Source of the DNA: an uncultured Eubacteriales bacterium | Lineage (GTDB): Bacteria; Bacillota; Clostridia; Christensenellales; CAG-314 | NCBI GenBank assembly: GCA_900544545.1 | Contig: UQVY01000003.1 | Location: 86,751 to 150,750, forward strand | Direction: 5' to 3' | DNA: 64,000 nucleotides | Shown here: positions 25,651 through 33,797 of the stretch, in pieces | How positions within the stretch are numbered: the stretch's first letter is position 1 | Layout of the letters: each line of letters starts with the position of its first letter | The notes under the pieces: generated by a model | Told to the model about the DNA's origin: nothing | The model's database searches: none | What the model saw: only the letters and a program-made list of their open reading frames with translations | Program-made: the position numbers and the translations under genes

Positions 25651-28434
25651 ATGAAAAAGACTTTCAAGCGAAAACGCGCGAGAACGAAGAATATTCTCCG
25701 CAATATAAAGGGCAGCCTCAACCGATTCTTTTCAATATTGTTCATAGTCGCGCTCGGAGCGGGATTTATGGCGGGACTTTTCGCGACCTCGCCCGATATG
25801 TACGACACCGTAAACGCGTATATGAACGAGTATAAGTATTACGACCTCGACCTCAAATCCACGCTCGGATTCTCCGCCGAGGACGTTGCGGAAATCGCGA
25901 AAATCGCCGGCATAGACCAAATGCAGGCGGCAAACGTGGTCGATATGATGCTCGTAACGGAAAACGAGGACAATTATACGGCGAGGATATTCGCGATTCT
26001 CGACGAAAACAACGACAGCACGCTCAATAAGTTCGTTCTGAAGGAGGGCAGACTTCCCCAAAACGAGGGAGAATGCGTCGTTCAGTCCATTACGGGCAAG
26101 TATCTCGGCGGGAATTTGCAGATAGGGGACGTTCTCACGCCCGCAAACGACGGAGGCACGAATATTTACAGCCTCTTCCGTTCGGCGATGAAAACCGAAA
26201 GCCTGACAGTGGTCGGATTCGTGGAAAGTCCGGTTTGCATAAGCGTTACATCCGAGGCGACCATAGTCGGTTCAGGCTCTATCGGGCTGGATATTTACGT
26301 CGGAGAGGACTTTTTCGACGCGGGCTACTATACGGACGTTTTTATTACGCTCAAGGGAGCGAGAGAATATAATACCTTTTACGACGAATACGAGAAATTC
26401 GTTTCGGATTCGCTCGAACCTTTCGAAAAACTCGAAAAGGAACGCGCTCCTCTCCGCGCGGCGGAAATGAAAAAGGAGATAGATTCGCTTCTTTCGCAGC
26501 TCGATTCGCTCATAACCGAATACGAGGATATAGTTTCGACCAAAAAGAAACTCGAGGAGGACGCTCTCAAACGCATAGAAAACAACGAGAAAACTGCCGC
26601 TATCGTCGAAAAATCAGACCCCGAACTCGCGGCGGAATTACGGGCGATAAACGAGGAAATCAGAAAATCGCTGGAGAACAGGGACGACGCGGACGAAAAA
26701 CTCCTCGCGAAACTCAAGGAGCAGAAGGCGGGTTACGACAAGACCGTCGCCGCGCTCTCGGAATGCACCTGGCTCAAGAATATGCGTTCGGATTCGTCGG
26801 GATTCTCCTCCTTTCAGAGCAACGTCGGAAAGGTTTCCGCCCTCTCGAAAATCTTCCCCGTGTTTTTCTTCGTGGTGGCTCTTCTCGTTTCGCTGACCAC
26901 TATGACGAGGCTCGTGGACGAGCATAGAGGACAGATAGGTACGCTCAAGGGACTGGGATTTTCTGCAAGGGAGATCCTCGGGGAATATCTGCTTTACGGA
27001 TTCCTTGCGTCGGCTCTCGGCTGCGCACTCGGATTTGCCGTAGGATTCGTTCTCTTCCCCAAGGCGATAAGCTCGGCGTACGCGATGATGTTTATAATTC
27101 CCGAAACGATCACGCCGCTCCGTCCCGAAATAATGCTCTGGGTCGCGCCCGTAACCGTCGGAAGCATTCTCCTCGCGACTTTATGGGCAGCCTGGACGGA
27201 ATGCAGAGCCTGCCCCGCGGTACTTATGCAGCCCAAGGCTCCCGCAGCCGGAAAACGCATTCTCCTCGAAAGGATTCCTTTTATATGGAAGAACCTTTCC
27301 TTTACCCATAAAGTTACCTGCAGGAACCTTTTCCGCTATAAAAAACGGCTGTTTATGACTATCATAGGCGTAGCGGGCTGCAGCGCGCTCCTCGTAGCCG
27401 GATTCGGAATAAGAGATTCGGTCAACGACATCGTGGACAAACAGTTCGGAGAGCTTTATCACTATAATCTCTGCGTCATCGGAAGCAGCTACGACGAAAT
27501 GCTCGCAGATTCGTCCGTTCGGGCTATTCTCGGAAATACCGAAAAAATAGAGAGCTGGAACGTGTTTTCAGAGACGAAGGGAAAGGTCATCGTCGGGGAT
27601 AACAGCCTGTCGGTCGGAATAAGCGTCCCGCAGGACCCATCCGTTTTCGGAGAGCTTATCGTCCTCAAAGACAGAAAAACCGGAAAAACGATTGACTTTT
27701 CCGAGGACGGAGTTATTCTCACCGAAAAGCTCTGCGAAACCCTCGGAATAAGAGTCGGCGACGAGGTTACGCTCGAATCGGCAGACGGAAAACGAGGTGC
27801 GGTCGTCGTTAAGGGAATATGCGAAAATCATATATCTTCCTTCGCTTATATCTCGGAGGCGACCTATAAATCCGCCTTCGGCTCGGATCCCGAATATTCG
27901 ATGATTTTCTGTCGGGCAAACGAAAAACTCGACGCGGAAAAACTTACGAGCGAACTCATAGCCTGCGGAAGCGTGCTTTACGCGTATTCTTCGGAAACGG
28001 TCACTTCGAGCTTCAGCGAATCCATAAAGAGCATAGACGGAGTTGTCGTAGTCCTTATCATTGCGGCGGGACTGCTTTGTATCGTAGTTCTCTATAACCT
28101 CACGAACGTCAATATCTGCGAGAGAAGAAAAGAGCTTGCGACTATAAGAGTCCTCGGATTCCACGAAAGAGAGGTCGAGAATTATATTTTCAGGGAAACC
28201 AACACGCTGAGCGTCATCGGAACGCTTTTAGGGCTTCTCATAGGCGTGTGGCTGCATTCGTTCATAGTCAGGACGGTCGAGATAGATATGGTTATGTTCG
28301 GAAGAAGCATTTACTTCACGAGCTTCCTTTACTCTTTCGGAATATCGATGGTGTTTACCTTCATCGTCAACTGCATTATGCGTCGGCAGATAAAGAAGGT
28401 CGATATGGTCGAGGCTATGAAAGCAAACGAGTGA
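25651..28434 (+). CDS. FtsX-like ABC permease with coiled coil
   Basis: 927 residues. Helix near residue 25-45, a large extracellular MacB-type domain, a coiled coil at about 275-365 (rich in E, K, L), three helices (about 405-525), a second external domain, and three final helices, as in two-FtsX-domain permeases. CRACPAVLMQPKAP and CERRKELATIRVLGFHEREV are the usual coupling regions facing the ATPase. Such pairs export or extract lipids, lipoproteins or peptides, or sense antibiotics; nothing here decides which. Confidence 0.88.
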   Translation: MKKTFKRKRARTKNILRNIKGSLNRFFSILFIVALGAGFMAGLFATSPDMYDTVNAYMNEYKYYDLDLKSTLGFSAEDVAEIAKIAGIDQMQAANVVDMMLVTENEDNYTARIFAILDENNDSTLNKFVLKEGRLPQNEGECVVQSITGKYLGGNLQIGDVLTPANDGGTNIYSLFRSAMKTESLTVVGFVESPVCISVTSEATIVGSGSIGLDIYVGEDFFDAGYYTDVFITLKGAREYNTFYDEYEKFVSDSLEPFEKLEKERAPLRAAEMKKEIDSLLSQLDSLITEYEDIVSTKKKLEEDALKRIENNEKTAAIVEKSDPELAAELRAINEEIRKSLENRDDADEKLLAKLKEQKAGYDKTVAALSECTWLKNMRSDSSGFSSFQSNVGKVSALSKIFPVFFFVVALLVSLTTMTRLVDEHRGQIGTLKGLGFSAREILGEYLLYGFLASALGCALGFAVGFVLFPKAISSAYAMMFIIPETITPLRPEIMLWVAPVTVGSILLATLWAAWTECRACPAVLMQPKAPAAGKRILLERIPFIWKNLSFTHKVTCRNLFRYKKRLFMTIIGVAGCSALLVAGFGIRDSVNDIVDKQFGELYHYNLCVIGSSYDEMLADSSVRAILGNTEKIESWNVFSETKGKVIVGDNSLSVGISVPQDPSVFGELIVLKDRKTGKTIDFSEDGVILTEKLCETLGIRVGDEVTLESADGKRGAVVVKGICENHISSFAYISEATYKSAFGSDPEYSMIFCRANEKLDAEKLTSELIACGSVLYAYSSETVTSSFSESIKSIDGVVVVLIIAAGLLCIVVLYNLTNVNICERRKELATIRVLGFHEREVENYIFRETNTLSVIGTLLGLLIGVWLHSFIVRTVEIDMVMFGRSIYFTSFLYSFGISMVFTFIVNCIMRRQIKKVDMVEAMKANE

Positions 28435-28448
28435 TTTAGGCAAAACGG

Positions 28449-28514
28449 GACGGGAATTCGGGCGGGAAACGACGGGAATAAGGGCGGAAAACGATGAAAA
28501 TTCGGAACCGTCGG
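28449..28514 (+). repeat. 22-bp-period tandem repeat before the mazG-like gene
   Basis: Units start at 28449, 28471 and 28493: GACGGGAATTCGGGCGGGAAA-type, decaying downstream. The array starts 15 bp after the permease stop. The remaining spacer to 28630 is similarly purine-rich. Confidence 0.65.
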
Positions 28515-28630
28515 AAAACCGAAAACGCTCGGAAAGTCGGACTTAAAATCGCCCGAAAAGACCGACTGAAAACGACGGAAAAGCGAAAACGAAAAAACAA
28601 ACGAAAACAAACGGAGAAGGAGAGTAATAA

Positions 28631-29059
28631 ATGAAAACGAATTTTACCGAAAAATATGCGGAGTTTTACGACGACGCAATCAGTTTCTGGGGCGAGGACG
28701 CTCAGCTCAGAATGTGCATAGAGGAAATGAGCGAACTCACGAAGGAGCTCTGTAAGTATTTCAGGCTCGCAAACGCACGCGAGAAAACACCCGAACTCGT
28801 CGCGCAGCTCGAGGAAAACAGAAAACACGTTATCGAGGAGACCGCCGACGTTTATAATATGATAGATCAGGTCGCGAGAATCTTCGGCGAAAACGAGGTC
28901 GAGGAAATGCGCGAAAAGAAAATAAGCCGGACTACGCAAAGACTCGAGGAATACGCCGTAAGATACGGCTTCCGCGAAAAGAAAGACGCGGAAAAACCGA
29001 TAAAAGAGCAGGAAGGGAATTGTTTCTCGCAAAAAGAAAAAACGAGAAATCAAGACTAA
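28631..29059 (+). CDS. MazG-like nucleotide pyrophosphohydrolase
   Basis: 142 residues. The metal-binding pattern IEEMSELTKEL then EETADVYNMIDQV matches the all-alpha MazG/dUTPase superfamily, with a helix pair on each side. These enzymes hydrolyse (d)NTPs to monophosphates in house-cleaning; the substrate cannot be told here. The charged tail after about 115 is unusual and overlaps the start of a repeat array, so it may be repeat-derived. GGAGAAGGAGAG precedes the start. Confidence 0.75.
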   Translation: MKTNFTEKYAEFYDDAISFWGEDAQLRMCIEEMSELTKELCKYFRLANAREKTPELVAQLEENRKHVIEETADVYNMIDQVARIFGENEVEEMREKKISRTTQRLEEYAVRYGFREKKDAEKPIKEQEGNCFSQKEKTRNQD

Positions 29060-29140
29060 CCGAAAATGAGAAATCGCGGAAACTAACAGAAACGAAAAGT
29101 CAAAACTAATCGAAACGAGAAATCGTAAAGATTAAACGAA
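29044..29140 (+). repeat. 23-26-bp tandem repeat starting in the mazG-like 3' end
   Basis: GAGAAATC-type units at 29044, 29068, 29094 and 29117, each with ACTAA..GAAAC downstream. The first unit lies within the last codons. Confidence 0.7.
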
Positions 29141-29143
29141 ACG

Positions 29144-29174
29144 AAAAAGCCGCAGGAATCCCGCGGCTTTTTTT
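29144..29174. terminator. Bidirectional terminator between convergent genes
   Basis: Stem AAAAAGCCGC/GCGGCTTTTT with a 9-nt loop and T tracts on both strands. It serves the mazG-like gene and, on the other strand, hpt. Confidence 0.88.
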
Positions 29175-29193
29175 ATCTTTAAGGAGAAGAAAC

Positions 29194-29268
29194 TTACTCT
29201 TCGTCTCTTTTTTCGCTCTGTCTGTGGAATTTACTCTTCGTCGCTTTTTTCGCTCTGTCTGTAAACTC
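29194..29268. repeat. 37-bp duplication of the hpt 3' end
   Basis: TTACTCTTCGTC-CTTTTTTCGCTCTGTCTGT occurs at 29194 and 29231. The second copy contains the real hpt stop; the first, downstream of it, would encode the same SEK-DEE ending and another stop. Confidence 0.9.
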
Positions 29269-29785
29269 CGATGTCCACTAAATTACGGTATTTTTCGTCA
29301 AGATCGAGTCCGTATCCGATGATGAATTCGTTGGGAATCTCGAAACCCAGATAATCGATAGGTATATGAATGCGTCTCCGCGCGGGCTTGGAGAGAAGGG
29401 TACAGATCCTTACCGATTCCGCGCCTCTCGTTCTGAGCATTCTCATTATGTAGTCTAGAGATACGCCCGAATCCACGATGTCTTCGACGATGATTATGTT
29501 CCTTCCGGCTACCGAAGTGTCGAGATCCTTGAGAAGCCTTACTTCGCCGCTCGTCTTAGTTCTCGCGCCGTAGGAAGAAATCGCCATAAATTCTATGTTT
29601 ACGTCGATGTCGATGGCTCTTACGAGATCGGCAAAAAACATTACCGCTCCCTTCAGAATGCAGATAAGCAGCGGCGTGGATTTATAACGGTAATCGTCGG
29701 AAATCTCTTTGCCCAATTCCGTCACTCTTTTGTCGATCTCTTCCTTGGAAATCAGTATGCGTTCCATATCCTTGTGTGTCTTCAT
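29231..29785 (-). CDS. hpt: Hypoxanthine phosphoribosyltransferase
   Basis: 184 residues, purine salvage (hypoxanthine or guanine plus PRPP). The PRPP loop IIVEDIVDSGVSLDY and the FLGFEIPNEFIIGYGLD C-terminal signature are present. The start overlaps the tilS stop by 4 bases and has GGAGG eight bases upstream. tilS-hpt order is typical for Firmicutes, usually followed by ftsH, which is missing here. The 3' end is tandemly duplicated. Confidence 0.93.
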   Translation of the reverse strand: MKTHKDMERILISKEEIDKRVTELGKEISDDYRYKSTPLLICILKGAVMFFADLVRAIDIDVNIEFMAISSYGARTKTSGEVRLLKDLDTSVAGRNIIIVEDIVDSGVSLDYIMRMLRTRGAESVRICTLLSKPARRRIHIPIDYLGFEIPNEFIIGYGLDLDEKYRNLVDIGVYRQSEKSDEE

Positions 29786-31263
29786 TTGTCAGCCCTCCGT
29801 GGTTTAGTGGAAATGTAATAGGTTTTTTCGTCTTTACGAGTTATTCTCAGATCTTCGCTTATTTCCGTACCGCAGACGACCAGCACGGCTTTTTCCGAGC
29901 AGATAAGCGGAAGCCCGTTTCTTTTTTCGGCGGGAATCTTCCTTTCGATAAGAAAATCCTTGAGCTTTTTGGTCCTTCCTCCGAATTTGCGGAAAGAATC
30001 CCCTTCCTTTCTCGTCCTTATAACGCAATCGGGCGGAAGTTTTTCCGCACTCACCCGAAGAGTCCGGAAACCGCCTTCGGATCCGACGAAGCTTTCTCCG
30101 AGAGTCAGGACGTAATCCCCGAAATCCGCGCTCCCGTTTTCGATAAGAAGCGAGATCGGAAGCTCCGAAAGGTCGGATTTATCCTCGGGAACGGACGGAC
30201 GGACGAAAAGAAAACCGAAACTTACCGAGGCGTAGGCTCCGTTATGGAGAAAAAGCCGCTTTCCGCTCGTGTTCTCCGCAAGAGAACAAATCGCTTCCAC
30301 GTGCCTCTCCCCGGCGTCGACTATCGAACCGACGAGAGCCAGCATTCTTCGGATAACGCGGACCTTTATCGCAGGATGAAGAGCGTTCAGAGCCTCGGTT
30401 TCGGCTTTTACCGCAAGAGCGGGTTTTTCGTCCGAATAGTATTCGTCGGTGAAATCGCCGGAATCGATTCTTTCGCCGAGGGAATCGTCGGAATAGATTC
30501 TTTCGCCCGAGTAGCTTGTTTCGTGGGGGACGGTCGGTTTTTCACCCGAAGAAGAGCCGAGAGGAACGAAACCTTCTCCGTAATCGGCAAAAAGAGGAAA
30601 ACGAGAGGCCTCGCGCTTCAGATAGTCAGAGTCCGCGGAAGTCCTTTGCGCAAGAGCGCAGATCGCGCGGGAGGCTCCTCCGTAGCATTCGTTGAGAATC
30701 GGCATTACGTTCAGACGGACGAAATTCCTCTTGTAGCTCGCGTCGAAATTCGTGGCGTCCAGAACGAACTCTATTCCGTTCCTTTCGGCGTAACTCAGAA
30801 TCTCGGTCTTGGTCAAACCTAAAAGCGGCCGGAAAACTCCCTCCGAAAAGACCTTCATTCCGTTGAGTCCGTCCGTTCCGCAGCCGCGAAGAAGGTGCAT
30901 AAGCACCGTTTCCGCCTGATCGTCGGCGTGATGAGCAAGACAGATTATCCGTCCGTTCGCGTGCTTCCTTATGGCTTCGCGTCGTAAAATACGCGCGGCG
31001 GTTTCTACGCTCAAGCCCTTTACGGCAGCAAAAAACGGAACGTCCACGCTTTCGATTACACAGGAAATACCGTACTTACGGCATATTCTCCGTGTGAATT
31101 CCGCGTCGTCCGCTCCTTCTTTGCGGATATTGTGATTGACGGTGACGGCTTCTATGCGGTAACGATTCTCCTTCGCAAGAAGGTCGAGCATTACCATACT
31201 GTCCGCGCCGCCGCTCAATGCGAGCAAAAGCTCCGCGCCCTCGGGCAGTTTCGGAATATTCAT
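29782..31263 (-). CDS. tilS: tRNA(Ile)-lysidine synthase
   Basis: 493 residues. PP-loop LALSGGADSMVM (SGGADS at 17-22), then LAHHADDQAETVLMHLLRG, as in TilS, which converts C34 of tRNA-Ile to lysidine. The C-terminal substrate domain ends with RKFGGRTKKLKDFLIE and the KRNGLPLI segment. Between them, about residues 251-275, lies a low-complexity insert with a 10-residue repeat (GERIYSDDSL, GERIDSGDFT). A promoter abuts the start codon, so the message may be leaderless. Confidence 0.92.
   Translation of the reverse strand: MNIPKLPEGAELLLALSGGADSMVMLDLLAKENRYRIEAVTVNHNIRKEGADDAEFTRRICRKYGISCVIESVDVPFFAAVKGLSVETAARILRREAIRKHANGRIICLAHHADDQAETVLMHLLRGCGTDGLNGMKVFSEGVFRPLLGLTKTEILSYAERNGIEFVLDATNFDASYKRNFVRLNVMPILNECYGGASRAICALAQRTSADSDYLKREASRFPLFADYGEGFVPLGSSSGEKPTVPHETSYSGERIYSDDSLGERIDSGDFTDEYYSDEKPALAVKAETEALNALHPAIKVRVIRRMLALVGSIVDAGERHVEAICSLAENTSGKRLFLHNGAYASVSFGFLFVRPSVPEDKSDLSELPISLLIENGSADFGDYVLTLGESFVGSEGGFRTLRVSAEKLPPDCVIRTRKEGDSFRKFGGRTKKLKDFLIERKIPAEKRNGLPLICSEKAVLVVCGTEISEDLRITRKDEKTYYISTKPRRADK
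30440..30512. repeat. 30-bp in-frame repeat inside tilS
   Basis: GAATCGATTCTTTCGCC and GAATAGATTCTTTCGCC start at 30461 and 30491, 30 bp apart, encoding a 10-residue acidic repeat in a linker. Confidence 0.75.
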
Positions 31264-31269
31264 CCTTTA

Positions 31270-31298
31270 AGTATAATCAAAATTCCCTTTTTAAGCAA
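31270..31298 (-). promoter_or_regulatory. Promoter abutting tilS
   Basis: Minus strand TTGCTT, 17-bp spacer, TATACT. Transcription would start about at the A of the tilS ATG (31263). Confidence 0.65.
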
Positions 31299-31463
31299 CT
31301 TTTTTAATACAAAAACCCGAATCCGAGGCAAAATCTCTTGCGCTCGCGGTTATCCGACGAGATAAATCCAAAAAGCGTTCCCGAAAACGTCAAGCCGCAA
31401 ACATACGGTCAACACAAAAAAGCCCGAAGAGAAAAATCGTTTCCGTATCGGGCGATTATGTGG

Positions 31464-31469
31464 TATAAT
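31464..31469 (+). promoter_or_regulatory. -10 box of the E2-like gene
   Basis: TATAAT 50 bp before the start, with a weak -35 (TTTCCG at 31440, 18-bp spacer). Confidence 0.5.
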
Positions 31470-31518
31470 CTGAAACGGATTTATTGTCCGTATTTTTATT
31501 TTTTTAACGGAGGACATT

Positions 31519-32436
31519 ATGTTCGGAAAAAGAAGCGACGGTCGTATCGTAAAGGTAGACCCCTATTCCAAGCAAACGCCTCACATTATGAGCAAACGAT
31601 CGGACGCGCTTAATTACGCGAAGATTCAGGTCAGATGCGAACCCATAGACGAGTTCGTAAGACGCCGCAGGGATGAAGAGGGGATTTACTTTACCTATCT
31701 CGATATCCTCATCGCCTGTATGGTAAGGCTTATGGTGCTGAGAAAACACCTCAATCGTTTCGTCAACGCGGGAAGAATCTATCAGCGGGACTACATAGAC
31801 GTAAGTTTCGTGGTCAAAAAGACTCTCCGCGAGGCGGAATCCATAGCTACCGCGGTCAAGATAAGATTCACGGGAGCGGAAACCATTTACGAGGTAAAGA
31901 AGAAGGTCGACGAGGTCATCGCCGCGAACAGCGGACTCGAAACCGAAAACAACCTCGACAAAACCGCCGGAGTCATCGCAAAACTCCCCAACTTCGCAAT
32001 GAGATTCCTCTGGTGGACGCTCAAGAAAATGGATAAGTGGAATATACTTCCCAAATCGCTCATAAAAACGAGCTGCTTCCATACGAGCTGCTTTATAACC
32101 AATATGAAATCCATCAAGGGAGATTATATCTATCATCACTGCTACGATTTCGGAACCACGGGAATCTTCTTCGCTATGGGCAAGGAACATATGGAACCCG
32201 TCGTCGAAAACGGAGAGGTCGTCCCCGGGAAGGTCCTTACGCTCGGCGTGGTTACCGACGAAAGGTTCTGCGACGGACTGTATTACTCGATAAGCACGAG
32301 AGTTCTCAAAAAACTCTTCGCAGACCTCGAAGTTCTTCGTCAGCCCTATCACGACGAAATCACCGACAGACTCGAAAGGGAGCAGAAGGAACTCAAGGAG
32401 AAAGAGGAAAGAAAAGCCGCGAAAAAGAAGAAGTAA
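31519..32436 (+). CDS. Orphan E2-like acyltransferase domain protein lacking the catalytic histidine
   Basis: 305 residues related to the catalytic domain of 2-oxoacid dehydrogenase E2/chloramphenicol acetyltransferase. DILIACMVRLMVLRKHLNRF and the C-terminal GVVTDERFCDGLYYS match the fold. The usual HRxxDG-type motif (HxxxDG) reads E-R-F-C-D-G here, so the catalytic histidine is glutamate. There is no lipoyl domain, no E1 or E3 neighbour, and the tail (270-305) is a Lys/Glu coiled coil. It therefore probably does not act as a normal E2; binding or structural roles are possible. GGAGG precedes the ATG. Confidence 0.7.
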   Translation: MFGKRSDGRIVKVDPYSKQTPHIMSKRSDALNYAKIQVRCEPIDEFVRRRRDEEGIYFTYLDILIACMVRLMVLRKHLNRFVNAGRIYQRDYIDVSFVVKKTLREAESIATAVKIRFTGAETIYEVKKKVDEVIAANSGLETENNLDKTAGVIAKLPNFAMRFLWWTLKKMDKWNILPKSLIKTSCFHTSCFITNMKSIKGDYIYHHCYDFGTTGIFFAMGKEHMEPVVENGEVVPGKVLTLGVVTDERFCDGLYYSISTRVLKKLFADLEVLRQPYHDEITDRLEREQKELKEKEERKAAKKKK

Positions 32437-32552
32437 ATCCCCGAATTACCGAAAAAAAGGGAAATTCCTGAACCGGACGGAGAATCCGAGCGGAAAGAAA
32501 GTAAAGCACTGATACGCGAAAAGAAAAAGAGCGCGAAGGAGCGGAAAAACGC

Positions 32553-32581
32553 TTGACCTGTCACGAAAAAAGTGGTAAAAT
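32553..32581 (+). promoter_or_regulatory. Promoter of rplU-prp-rpmA
   Basis: TTGACC, 17-bp spacer, TAAAAT, about 120 bp before rplU. Confidence 0.75.
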
Positions 32582-32587
32582 CATTAA

Positions 32588-32697
32588 GCCGCTTGAGTGG
32601 AGCGCTCTTTTTTCGTGCATTTTTACGGAAATACGACAGAACCGATTGCTCGGCTTCGATCCCGCAGGGGTTTTTCAGCGAGTTTCTTTTTAGGAGG
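32588..32697 (+). promoter_or_regulatory. Possible ribosomal protein L21 leader
   Basis: The transcribed leader before rplU is about 115 nt, GC-rich in its second half and able to fold (for example AACCGATTG, GCAGGGGTTTTTCAGCGAG). Firmicute L21 leaders occupy this position. I could not verify the conserved pattern. Confidence 0.35.
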
Positions 32698-32704
32698 GTA
32701 ATGC

Positions 32705-33010
32705 ATGTACGCAATAGTCAGAACCGGCGGAAAACAGTATAAGGTTTCCGAGGGCGATATCATCAAGGTAGAGCTTCTTAAAGCAGAAAAGGACGAAAAG
32801 GTAGAACTCGAAGTCCTTATGGCTGCAGACGGCGAAAAGGTTTTGGTCGGCAGAGACGCGGCGGGCGTTAAGGTTTCCGCTGCCGTAGTCGGCGAAGGCA
32901 AGGGCAAGAAGATAAATATCTTCACCTATAAGGCAAAGAAGAACGTTCGTCGCAGAAAAGGTCATCGTCAGCCGTTCACTGCTTTGAAGGTTGAAAAGAT
33001 CACGTTTTAA
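32705..33010 (+). CDS. rplU: 50S ribosomal protein L21
   Basis: 101 residues, normal length, starting MYAIVRTGGKQYKV and ending with the conserved YKAKKNVRRRKGHRQPFT segment that contacts 23S rRNA. AGGAGG precedes the ATG. First of the rplU-prp-rpmA operon. Confidence 0.97.
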   Translation: MYAIVRTGGKQYKVSEGDIIKVELLKAEKDEKVELEVLMAADGEKVLVGRDAAGVKVSAAVVGEGKGKKINIFTYKAKKNVRRRKGHRQPFTALKVEKITF

Positions 33011-33012
33011 TT

Positions 33013-33351
33013 ATGACTGAGATAAAGTTGAAAACGCGGGACGGCCATATCGTGGAGGTCGTCATCGAGGGACACGCGGGGACCGCCGTATACGGACACG
33101 ACCTCGTGTGCGCGGCGATAAGCGCCCTCTCTCAGACCGCGGCTCTGGGGCTCATAAAGGTTGCGAAAATAGACGCCTCCTTTTCGAGAGACGAGCTTAA
33201 GGGGTACTTCGGAATAACCCTTCCCGATAAGCTTACGCCCGAGCAAAGACACGACGCGGACGTTATCCTCGAAACGATGATGACGGGCATACGCGATATT
33301 CAGAAGGGTTATCCGAAATATATAAAAACGGAGGCAGCGATATGTTTATAA
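33013..33351 (+). CDS. prp: Prp, ribosomal-processing cysteine protease
   Basis: 112 residues (YsxB family). The catalytic pair is H21 (EGHAG) and C33 (LVCAAISAL). Prp removes the N-terminal pre-sequence from L27, whose gene overlaps it by 10 bases. It starts 3 bp after rplU. Confidence 0.93.
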   Translation: MTEIKLKTRDGHIVEVVIEGHAGTAVYGHDLVCAAISALSQTAALGLIKVAKIDASFSRDELKGYFGITLPDKLTPEQRHDADVILETMMTGIRDIQKGYPKYIKTEAAICL

Positions 33352-33617
33352 AATTGCAGTTATTCGCTCACAAGAAGGGCGTCGGTTCCTCGAGGAACGG
33401 CCGTGACAGCGAATCCAAGCGTCTCGGCGCAAAACGCGCGGACGGACAGTTCGTCACCGCAGGCAATATTCTCGTCCGCCAGAGAGGAACTCATTTCCAC
33501 CCGGGCAACAACGTCGGAATCGGCAGCGACGACACGCTGTTCGCTTTAATCCCCGGCATCGTCAGATTCGAGCATAAGGGTAAGGATAAAAAGCAGGTCA
33601 GCGTTTATCCGCAGTAA
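33342..33617 (+). CDS. rpmA: 50S ribosomal protein L27 with cleavable pre-sequence
   Basis: 91 residues. The N-terminus [17 protein letters not shown] contains the Prp cleavage motif; cutting after LQLF leaves AHKKG as mature start, as in Staphylococcus and other Firmicutes. The rest is normal L27 ([11 protein letters not shown]). obg, the usual next gene, is absent. Confidence 0.96.
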   Translation: MFIKLQLFAHKKGVGSSRNGRDSESKRLGAKRADGQFVTAGNILVRQRGTHFHPGNNVGIGSDDTLFALIPGIVRFEHKGKDKKQVSVYPQ

Positions 33618-33628
33618 AGAATAAAAAT

Positions 33629-33655
33629 TAAGGCGAGCGATCGCCTTATTTTTTT
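33629..33655 (+). terminator. Terminator after rpmA
   Basis: Stem AAGGCGA/TCGCCTT with loop GCGA, followed by A and seven T. Confidence 0.9.
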
Positions 33656-33797
33656 AGCGGCGACGGTCGGAAACGGCGGAATATACCGCAAAGGAAGCAA
33701 AAAAAACGCAAATGCGGCGGAAAGAACGCACGGAGTCCGAGAAGCGCGGATTTTGCGGCGACGGAGTTTAAGAGGGAATCGCAACGGTAAGAGAAAA

